From positions 186,001-250,000 of the forward strand of contig JAHBVT010000001.1 in assembly GCA_019637355.1 (NCBI GenBank): DNA of 64,000 nucleotides, read 5' to 3'. Origin of the DNA: Gemmatimonadaceae bacterium. Lineage in GTDB: Bacteria; Gemmatimonadota; Gemmatimonadetes; Gemmatimonadales; Gemmatimonadaceae. Below the pieces are notes generated by a model. It searched no databases, had not been told where the DNA came from, and saw only the letters and a program-made list of their open reading frames with translations. Position 1 is the stretch's first letter, and each line of letters begins with the position of its first letter. Positions 9,230-16,334 of the stretch are shown here, piece after piece. The translations under genes and the position numbers were made by a program.

Positions 9230-10960
9230 TCAGCGAATCGCCACCTGACCGTCCCGTCGCGAATCTGATCCGGCCACATATCCCCGGCGCCCACGCTGTA
9301 TGGCTTGACCGCCGCCGAAGACGAGCCCGCCGTTCGAGCCGAGAAAGATCGTCTGCGCCGTCGCCACCAACGGATTGTGCGGTGCGTGCCCGAGTGACCG
9401 CAGTTCGTCCACGATCGCCTTGGGGACACCGCTCTCGAAGCTCACCTGGTTGCCTTCCCAGTGACGGAAGCGCGGGGCGTCCAGCGCCTGCTGTGGATCC
9501 ATTCCGAACAGCAGCATATTGAGCAGGAACTGGACGTGCGCCTGCGGTTGCTGCGGGCCGCCAACGATGCCGAACGCGAGCCACGGCACGTCCTTCCCGT
9601 CCTCGGCGAGGCGAGTCACGAACCCGGGAATGATGGTGTGAAAGGGCCGTCGCCGTGCGCCGACGGTGTTCACTCGACCGGTGTCGTACGTGAATCCGAC
9701 GCCGCGATTGTGCAGCGCGAAGCCCGTACCCGGTACGACGACGCCAGAGCCGAATCCTCCACCCAGGCTCGCGATGAGCGACACCATATTGCCCGCACTG
9801 TCGGCGACGGTGAGAAAGGTCGTCTCGCTGGTGGACAGCGAAGGGTCGGGCGTGGCGCGCAGCAACGCGCGATTGCGATCGATCAACGCCCGGCGCCTGG
9901 CGATGAACTCCTCTTCCAGCAGCTGGTCCGGCGTCCGCGTCATAAACTCCGGATCCCCGACGGCCTGGTCGAGGTCGGCGTAGGCCAGCTTCTTCGCTTC
10001 GATGAGATGATGCAGGTACGGGGCGGAGTTATGTCCCATCGCCGCGAGATCGAACGGTTCCAGGATGCGGAGCATCTCGAGCGCCGCGATGCCCTGGCCG
10101 TTTGGCGGCAGCTCCCACACGCGATACCCTTTGTACGCGACGGACAACGGCTCCACCCATTCTGCCTTGTGGCTGGCGAAGTCGTCGGGTGTGAGGAAGC
10201 CACCGAGTTGCGTGACGTGAGTCGCGATGCGGCGGCCCAGCGTGCCGCCGTAGAGCGCGGCGGGGCCCTGCGCGCTGATGCTGCGCAGGGTACGCGCAAA
10301 GTCGGGGTTCGTGAACCAGTCTCCCGTGGCCGGCGAGCGCTCGCGGTCAAAGAGGAAGGTCGCGCTGGCGCCCGAATCGGCCTTGGCCAATCGCGCGAAC
10401 ACCGCCCATTCCGCCGCCCCGCGCTCCGATACCGGGAACCCCTGTTCGGCCAGCGCGATGGCCGGAGCGATCGCCTCGGCGAGCGAGATCGTACCGTAGC
10501 GCTCGAGCAGTGCGGCCCAGCCTGAGACTGCGCCGGGAATCGTGACGGTCTTGGGGCCATCGCCGGGGATGCGGCCCGAACTTCGGAGCGCCTCGCGTGT
10601 CATCAGGGAGCCAGAGCGCCCACTCGCGTTGAGTCCCACAAGCCGTGCTTCATCGGCCGACCAGAGGAGCGCGAACAGGTCGCCTCCCGGCCCTGACATA
10701 TACGGCTCGACGACACTGAGCACCGCCGCCGCCGTGACGGCCGCATCGATGGCGTTGCCGCCGCGATGCAGCACCGCGAGTCCGGCCTGGCTCGCCAGCG
10801 GATGACTCGTGGCTACGGCTCCGCGCGGTGCATACACCGCCCGAGCGTGGTTCGCCTCAATCGCAGGGCCGAGGGCGGCACGGAAACTCACTGCCGCAGC
10901 AATCGCGGATGCCGAGGCGACGGCCACAGCCGCCAAGAGCCAAACGAGGAGTCGCTTCAT
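9230..10960 (-). CDS. ggt: Gamma-glutamyltransferase
   Basis: Gamma-glutamyltranspeptidase of 576 residues, an N-terminal-nucleophile hydrolase that cleaves glutathione and gamma-glutamyl amides in the periplasm after export. Residues 1-30 form a signal or anchor. Family motifs follow: VATSHPLASQAGLAVLHRGGNAIDAAVTAA, SGPGGDLFALLW, PNGQGIAALEMLRIL and a conserved GGGFGSGVVVPGTGFALHNR region. Autoprocessing should occur before Thr380 in SETTFLTVAD; E. coli has TTHYSVVD, so His is replaced by Phe after the second Thr. GIVGGPQQPQAHVQFLLNML is the usual small-subunit motif. It stands alone, convergent with the broken DUF6174-like gene. Confidence 0.93.
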   Translation of the reverse strand: MKRLLVWLLAAVAVASASAIAAAVSFRAALGPAIEANHARAVYAPRGAVATSHPLASQAGLAVLHRGGNAIDAAVTAAAVLSVVEPYMSGPGGDLFALLWSADEARLVGLNASGRSGSLMTREALRSSGRIPGDGPKTVTIPGAVSGWAALLERYGTISLAEAIAPAIALAEQGFPVSERGAAEWAVFARLAKADSGASATFLFDRERSPATGDWFTNPDFARTLRSISAQGPAALYGGTLGRRIATHVTQLGGFLTPDDFASHKAEWVEPLSVAYKGYRVWELPPNGQGIAALEMLRILEPFDLAAMGHNSAPYLHHLIEAKKLAYADLDQAVGDPEFMTRTPDQLLEEEFIARRRALIDRNRALLRATPDPSLSTSETTFLTVADSAGNMVSLIASLGGGFGSGVVVPGTGFALHNRGVGFTYDTGRVNTVGARRRPFHTIIPGFVTRLAEDGKDVPWLAFGIVGGPQQPQAHVQFLLNMLLFGMDPQQALDAPRFRHWEGNQVSFESGVPKAIVDELRSLGHAPHNPLVATAQTIFLGSNGGLVFGGGQAIQRGRRGYVAGSDSRRDGQVAIR

Positions 10961-11066
10961 CGGGAGTCAGTGGTTTCGTGTGAACGGTCGTGCACTGCCG
11001 CTAATCCTATGGCCTACGCGAGTGCGGCGTCAGCTGTTCCGGTGCGCGCCCGCGGGAGCATCGCCC

Positions 11067-13814
11067 TCACTGCTGCCGCAACGCCTCCGTCGGCTGCACG
11101 GCAAGTGCACGCAGCGTCGGGACGATGCACGCCAGAAGGTACACCGCCGTCGCCGCCAGCGCATAGCCAACGAGGAACCGCACCTGGCCTGCGGACGGCC
11201 CACCGTCCTCCAGCATCCCGGTCAGCATCGCCGTGAGCACTGTGCCGGCGAGCAGGCCTAAGCCGAGTTGCCACAGCGGCTGCGCGAGCACCGCGCGGAC
11301 AATGCCAATCGGACGCCCGCCGAGCGCGACGCGAATGCCGATCTCGCGCGTACGGCGCGCCACGGCAAACGACATCACCGCATAGATCGCGACGAGGGAG
11401 AGCAGCAGCACCAGCACGCTCACGATGGTCGTCATCCGCACCCAGAACTCGAGGAACGCCACCGCGCCATTCACCACGTCCCGCAGGGGCATCAGCTCCG
11501 CGAGGTGCAGCGTCTCGTCCACTCCGGTCGCGATGGAGCGCAGGCGCGGTGCGAATGCGATCGGGTCGCCACGCAGATGGATTGCAACGTTCAGCGGGTA
11601 GACCTGACCGGTGCCGACGCTCGTGCCACTGGTTGCTTGGCCCGCCTCGCGCACAAGCGGGAGATAGATCCCCGCGGGGCCCCAGCCGGAGTTGGTGCCC
11701 ATATCCGGCGCGACACCGATGATCTCGTACCACACCGGCGTCTCGCTCTTGACGCCGCCCGGCGCATACTGGATGCGTCGCCCGATCGGGTTCGCCCCGC
11801 CCATAATCCGCTCGACGAAGGCCTTGTTCACCACCGCGACGCGCGCGCCCGGCTGCGTGTCACCGCTGTTGAACCAGCGCCCTGAGAGCATCGAGACGCC
11901 AAACACGTCGAGGAAGGACGGGTCGACCCTCGTGGACGCCAGGCGATGTCCGCGCTCGTCCTTGGCTGCGACCGCGCCTTCGTCCACCTCAACCTGATGG
12001 TTGGGATGATACTGTCGCGGCAACTGTTGCCCGAATGTCACGGCAACCACGTTCGGCTCCGCCACAAGCCGCTGCTCGAGCATTCGTAACGCTTCCATAT
12101 ATCGCGCCTGAAATGCCGCCGCACTGGTGTCGATGCCCGGCTGCGACGGATAGCGCTCCATCTCGACGCGAACGGAGAGGTACTGTTCGACGGGGAAGGG
12201 AAGCGGCTGCGTCTCGGTGTCGACGGCATTCTGCCGCACGGTGTACGCGACGACCGGGAACGCCATCGTCACGGCGAGTTGCAGGACGATGACCACGGTC
12301 CACAGCCCGCCGAATGTCGCTACGCCACCGCCGGCGGTCACGCTCTTGAGTCGGTCCCCGAAGTTGCGTGTGATCTTGAGCCCCGGGAGTACGCCGGCGA
12401 TCGCCGCCGCCACGAGGGTCAGCACGGCCGTGTACACGAACGTCAGCGGCGACAGACGGCCGTCGACCCAGAACGCGAAGTTGCCACTGCCGTCGGTGAG
12501 CTCACTGCGCAGGAGATCCAGCGCCCAGCGCAGGCCCCAGCCGGCCGCCGTCAACCCGACCGCCGCCGCCGCGATCCCGAGCACCAGCGCTTCCGCGAAC
12601 ATCTGCGTGACGATGCGCCGTCTGCTCGCGCCCAACGCCGAGCGTACGACGATCTCGGTCTCGCGCGTGGCCGCGCGTGCATACATCAAGAGTCCGACAT
12701 TCGCGCAGACCAGCACCAGCAGCAACAGCACGAACAGATTGCCGGTCAGCATCACCGTCCCGCCGCCGCCTTCCCCCAGCGCGCGCACCGACGCCGCGAA
12801 GGTCATCGCCTGCGGTCGCAACTGCGCGTGCGTGCCGGGAAAGTCACTGGCCGCGATCTGTCCCAGCGTCGCGAGCTCGGCTTGCAGTTGCGCAAGCGAG
12901 GCGTCCGATGCCAGCCGCCCGATGATCTGTATGGTCGCGCCCTGCCGCGGCGCGGCGACGGCCTCATCGACCTGGAGCGGTGCCCACAGCTCCTGGTTCC
13001 GCGGGAACGCGAATCCGTCCGGCATCACGCCGACGATCGTCGCCAGCGCGCCGGTCACGCGAACCGCCCTGCCGATGATGCCCGAATCCCCTTGAAAGCG
13101 GCTTTGCCACAGGTCGTATCCGATGACCGCGGCCAGCGGTGCGCCAGGCTGCTCGTCTGCATCGACAAGCGTGCGCCCGAGCAGCGGCGCGACCCGCAGC
13201 GCGCGGAAGCCCGACGCCGTCATCTCGGCGGCGAGCACGGGCTCGGCAATGCCCTCCGTCACGACCAAGTTGCGCGTGACCGTGCGGTAGGCCGCGAGGT
13301 TGTCCACCGAACGCAGCGCGTCACGCCAGCGCACGAAGTCGTGCATCGCGCGATGCTCCGGCCGGTTCGCCTCGGCGTCCCAGTTCTGTAGGACGACGAG
13401 CCGATCGCTCGCGGGCAGTGGAATGACGGGGGCCACGAGCTGCCGCAGCGCTTCGAAAGTGCCGGCGCCTACCCAGATCGCGAACGCCATCGACACGCCG
13501 CCGACCACCGTGAGCACCGGGTACTTCACCAGCATCCGGCCGCCGAGTTTGACGTCGAGCCAGGAGAAGCGCAGCGCGTCGAACCAGCGCAGGCCGCGCG
13601 CGTGCCGCGCCTGCTCAAAATGGTCCGCGGTGCTCCCAAACTCCGCGCGCGCTACGCGCATCGCCTCGGTGGGCGACATCCCCGCCTTCACGAGGTCCTC
13701 GGCGCGCAGCTCGATATGGAGCCGGAACTCCTCGCGGAGATCCTCGTCCATCTGCTGCGTGCCGACGATGCCTCGCCAGAGCGAGCGCAGCCGGGCGAGA
13801 AACTCAGCGAACAT
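11067..13814 (-). CDS. ADOP/MacB-FtsX family ABC transporter permease 2
   Basis: Second ADOP permease, 915 residues. The N-terminal MDEDLREEFRLHIELRAEDLVKAGMSPTEA segment is the ADOP cytosolic domain. The first helix follows near VLTVVGGVSMAFAIWVGAGTF, then a MacB-type periplasmic domain (LVVLQNWDAEANRPEHRAM). Three core helices begin at NLFVLLLLVLVCANVGLLMYARA, with a second helix and periplasmic unit after about residue 500. The C-terminus VPTLRALAVQPTEALRQQ is canonical. It starts 3 bases after the upstream PadR stop, forming a two-gene operon. It is clearly diverged from the first ADOP protein, so the two pairs are old paralogues. The partner ATPase must be encoded elsewhere. Confidence 0.9.
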   Translation of the reverse strand: MFAEFLARLRSLWRGIVGTQQMDEDLREEFRLHIELRAEDLVKAGMSPTEAMRVARAEFGSTADHFEQARHARGLRWFDALRFSWLDVKLGGRMLVKYPVLTVVGGVSMAFAIWVGAGTFEALRQLVAPVIPLPASDRLVVLQNWDAEANRPEHRAMHDFVRWRDALRSVDNLAAYRTVTRNLVVTEGIAEPVLAAEMTASGFRALRVAPLLGRTLVDADEQPGAPLAAVIGYDLWQSRFQGDSGIIGRAVRVTGALATIVGVMPDGFAFPRNQELWAPLQVDEAVAAPRQGATIQIIGRLASDASLAQLQAELATLGQIAASDFPGTHAQLRPQAMTFAASVRALGEGGGGTVMLTGNLFVLLLLVLVCANVGLLMYARAATRETEIVVRSALGASRRRIVTQMFAEALVLGIAAAAVGLTAAGWGLRWALDLLRSELTDGSGNFAFWVDGRLSPLTFVYTAVLTLVAAAIAGVLPGLKITRNFGDRLKSVTAGGGVATFGGLWTVVIVLQLAVTMAFPVVAYTVRQNAVDTETQPLPFPVEQYLSVRVEMERYPSQPGIDTSAAAFQARYMEALRMLEQRLVAEPNVVAVTFGQQLPRQYHPNHQVEVDEGAVAAKDERGHRLASTRVDPSFLDVFGVSMLSGRWFNSGDTQPGARVAVVNKAFVERIMGGANPIGRRIQYAPGGVKSETPVWYEIIGVAPDMGTNSGWGPAGIYLPLVREAGQATSGTSVGTGQVYPLNVAIHLRGDPIAFAPRLRSIATGVDETLHLAELMPLRDVVNGAVAFLEFWVRMTTIVSVLVLLLSLVAIYAVMSFAVARRTREIGIRVALGGRPIGIVRAVLAQPLWQLGLGLLAGTVLTAMLTGMLEDGGPSAGQVRFLVGYALAATAVYLLACIVPTLRALAVQPTEALRQQ

Positions 13815-13817
13815 CGC

Positions 13818-14156
13818 TCAGGCCTCTCGCGGCTTGGCCGAGAGCGCGAGCGCGATCGCGTCCGAGAAGCGCTTCCAGCTCGCCGCCTCGTTCTCGAGCG
13901 CGCGCCGCCCCGCGGCGGTCAGGCGGTAGAACTTCGCGCGGCGGTTGTTCTCCGAGGTGCCCCATTCGGCGTCGATGAGGCCCCGGTGTTCGAGCCGCGC
14001 CAGCGCCTGGTAGAGCGCGCCTTGCTGGATGAGGAGTGCGCCGCCGGAGATCTGCTCGATGCGCAGCAGGACGCCGTAGCCGTGGAGGCGGCCGAGCGAG
14101 ACCGCCTTGAGGATGAGGACGTCGAGGGTTCCGGGGAGTAGATCGGCGGGGGCCAA
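13818..14156 (-). CDS. PadR-family transcriptional regulator 2
   Basis: PadR regulator of 112 residues. The TTG at 14156 is chosen as start because AAGGAG sits 6 bases before it and the product then begins MAPADLLPGTLDVLILKAVSLGRLHGYGV, exactly the usual PadR length. Upstream in-frame residues are rich in Pro and Arg and look non-coding. IQQGALYQALARLEHRGLI is the recognition helix and NNRRAKFYRLTAAGRRAL the wing. It is the first gene of the pair with the downstream ADOP permease, 3 bases apart. A perfect palindrome covering the ribosome binding site at 14162-14182 is a strong candidate for its own operator. Confidence 0.92.
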   Translation of the reverse strand: MAPADLLPGTLDVLILKAVSLGRLHGYGVLLRIEQISGGALLIQQGALYQALARLEHRGLIDAEWGTSENNRRAKFYRLTAAGRRALENEAASWKRFSDAIALALSAKPREA

Positions 14157-14161
14157 CTGGC

Positions 14162-14182
14162 TCTCCTTAGTGACTAAGGAGA
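14162..14182. promoter_or_regulatory. Perfect palindrome over the padR2 ribosome binding site
   Basis: The core CTCCTTAGT-g-ACTAAGGAG (14163-14181) has 9-bp perfect arms around one base and extends one more matched pair on each side. One arm is the AAGGAG ribosome binding site of padR2. PadR proteins usually bind inverted repeats at their own promoters, so this is a likely autoregulatory operator. In RNA it would form a hairpin hiding the binding site, so translational control is also possible. Confidence 0.6.
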
Positions 14183-14476
14183 ACAACGGGGGCGGGATTG
14201 GGCGGGTTTCAGGGGGTATGCGTCGCGCATGTCGCAGTGCACGCACTCTCGCCTGAGGAACGCTGAGTGCCCCGACTCCCGAGTCTTGGCAGGTCGAGTT
14301 CGGCCGTGGCTTGGTCGGCGATCAATCGCGTCCCGCGCGCCGCCCGGCTTGGCGCGTGCCTGCGCAACCTCGCACGCGGTGACAGCCGTCTGGCCTTGCC
14401 CTTGCGAGCCCGAGCCCAATGGCACATTCTCGGGCGGCTAGTCTGAACCCAGCCCTCCCCCGCCGAGGATACGCCC

Positions 14477-16129
14477 GTGCCACGTCACTGCGTCGCAGGA
14501 TCCTTCTGGTACTACGCGCTCGTGCTTGCAGCGGTGGTGGCGGGGTGTATCGATACTCCCTTCGTGCCGCCTGCGGCGTCCACTCGAGCCATCACCGCCG
14601 CGAGCGTGGGTCTGGAGGCGATTCACGGCGAGAGTTTTCTGCGGACAACTGGCGCTCCAAATGAGTACCGGCGAATCATCCCCACGGCCGGTTTTACGGC
14701 GCCCTTCGAGCTGCACATTCGCAACGGAACGGCAAACGGTGCCCATCGCGCCACAAGCGCCAGCGTGCGCCTGGACGGCGAGACGTTGCTCGGCCCGTCG
14801 GCATTCAATCCGAATGCGGTCGAATGGACGATTCCCGTGACGGTCGGTGCCACTGCTGAGTTCGTCGTCACAATTGCGGGAAAGCCGGGCAGTTTCGTCG
14901 AGGTTACGCTGCGCGGGACGCCGATCGGGGATTCCGCGATACTCTTTTGTCCCGACGGGAGGCCGGGCAGCTTCGCGGTTCTCGCGGACGCCGTGGCGGC
15001 AGCGCCGGAGGACGGCACCGTGCTGGTCTGTGATGGGGAATGGGCGTTGGACGAGGAACTGATCGACAAGCCGATCACGCTGCGTCCGCAGAGTCCCGGT
15101 GGTGCGACGATCCTGGACTCCGATCCGGCGCCCATCGGCAACACCGGGCGCCCGGCGATCTGGATCACCGGGTATTCATCCGGAACGGTGCGCATCGTGG
15201 ATCTCACCTTCCGCGTCCGCGGCCGTGCGCTCGTTCCGACGGACCTCTTCGCTCGCGTGGAGATTGACAGTTCCCGGTTCGTCGGACTTAGCCAGATAAC
15301 CGCGTTCATCGTGATGGCTCGCGTCCCCACGCTGCCGAACGCGTTCATTGAAGTGCGCAACAGTGAGTTCGACAGCGGTCAGGTCGGCATCTTCGTGCTC
15401 AATGGTGTCGAAGGCTTCGTGCACCACAACACGTTCCGCAACTACAACTCATCCGGAGTGATTCACTCGGGCGGCAATACCGCGGTCCACGGCTTCGGGC
15501 GCGTGGAGGACAACCTGTTCACCGATTGCGTGACGGACTGCATCCGTTCGTTCGCGAGCAATGTGGTGATTGCCCGGAACCGCGTCGAGGTCCCGATTGG
15601 CCCGGCGCGGCTTTCCGGCATCTTCGTCAGTCGTACGTCTCCGGCCGCGTCGCCGGCTCCAGATCCGATCGTCGTGGAGGATAACGTAATCGTCGCGGTG
15701 CAGTTGGCAGGGACGCCGACAGATCCGCTCTCGTGGTCACTGCAGCGCGGCATTCAGGTGTCGGATCTCGCCCCGAGCGCATCACCGAACGTCATTCGTC
15801 GAAACCACATAGAGAACGCTTGGGTCGGAATCGGCGGAACGATGAGCAACAGCGGGCCCGGCTTCATCGCGCACGACAACGTCGTCGTCGGGGGAGTGCA
15901 TCCAGTTGCCTTCTCACCCGGCGTCGCCAGTTCTGTCAGCCGCAACGATTTCATCGGTGCAATCAACTCGCTGTCGCAGAGCGTGAATGCGTCGTCGAAC
16001 TTCCAGTGCAACTGGTGGGGTTCCGCTGCTGGGCCGACGGCGCCGTTTCACGCTAGCGTCACGCCGATGCAGTACACACCCTGGGCCACCGTGCCGATCG
16101 CAGGCAATGCCGGGGTGTCCTGCCCCTAG
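14477..16129 (+). CDS. Lipoprotein with right-handed beta-helix domain
   Basis: Exported protein of 550 residues. Residues 1-25 form a lipoprotein signal ending LAAVVAGC, so Cys25 is probably lipidated. A beta-sandwich-like region to about 155 is followed by a parallel beta-helix at about 160-520 (pectate-lyase-like or NosD-like). It begins with the typical AVLADAVAAAPEDGTVLVCDGEW opening and shows repeated coils such as VRIVDLTFRVRG, FIEVRNSEFDSG, GFVHHNTFRN, RVEDNLFTDC and VIRRNHIENAW. It ends NFQCNWWGSAAGPTAP, a common cap motif. Such proteins bind or cleave polysaccharides; no catalytic residues can be assigned. The start is the GTG at 14477. Confidence 0.75.
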   Translation: MPRHCVAGSFWYYALVLAAVVAGCIDTPFVPPAASTRAITAASVGLEAIHGESFLRTTGAPNEYRRIIPTAGFTAPFELHIRNGTANGAHRATSASVRLDGETLLGPSAFNPNAVEWTIPVTVGATAEFVVTIAGKPGSFVEVTLRGTPIGDSAILFCPDGRPGSFAVLADAVAAAPEDGTVLVCDGEWALDEELIDKPITLRPQSPGGATILDSDPAPIGNTGRPAIWITGYSSGTVRIVDLTFRVRGRALVPTDLFARVEIDSSRFVGLSQITAFIVMARVPTLPNAFIEVRNSEFDSGQVGIFVLNGVEGFVHHNTFRNYNSSGVIHSGGNTAVHGFGRVEDNLFTDCVTDCIRSFASNVVIARNRVEVPIGPARLSGIFVSRTSPAASPAPDPIVVEDNVIVAVQLAGTPTDPLSWSLQRGIQVSDLAPSASPNVIRRNHIENAWVGIGGTMSNSGPGFIAHDNVVVGGVHPVAFSPGVASSVSRNDFIGAINSLSQSVNASSNFQCNWWGSAAGPTAPFHASVTPMQYTPWATVPIAGNAGVSCP

Positions 16130-16173
16130 TCTCCGCGGATCGCTCCACGACGCCGGTTACCCGGGGACGCGCA

Positions 16174-16334
16174 TCAGCAGTTGGCGCAACTCCCTCCGAA
16201 AGCGGGCGAGGTGACCTGGCTGCGTCCGTGCGGATCCTGCCCCGCACGCGCCGCGTTGACCAACTCCAACGCGGTCTGCGTCAGCGGCGGCAACTCCATC
16301 GCGCTCTCCCCCAGCGGCGTCACGCGGCCTTCGT
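16174..16334 (-). pseudogene. 3'-end fragment of a KAS III gene
   Basis: Directly after the dnaE2 stop the minus strand reads RVTPLGESAMELPPLTQTAL, then ELVNAARAGQDPHGRS, then QVTSPAFGGSCANC and a stop. This is the tail of the KAS III protein encoded at 26570-27709, with one residue changed over the shared part. The DNA is duplicated (16220-16326 against 26631-26737). No start codon or catalytic region is present, so it is a gene remnant, not a gene. Confidence 0.8.
16220..16326 (-). repeat. 107-bp direct repeat, copy A
   Basis: It matches 26631-26737 with 3 mismatches in 107 bp and the same orientation. The similarity stops sharply on both sides. The two copies lie 10,411 bp apart and bracket dnaE2, imuB, the cargo operon, imuA and the GNAT gene. 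Copy B is inside an intact gene; copy A is a stranded fragment. Confidence 0.9.
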
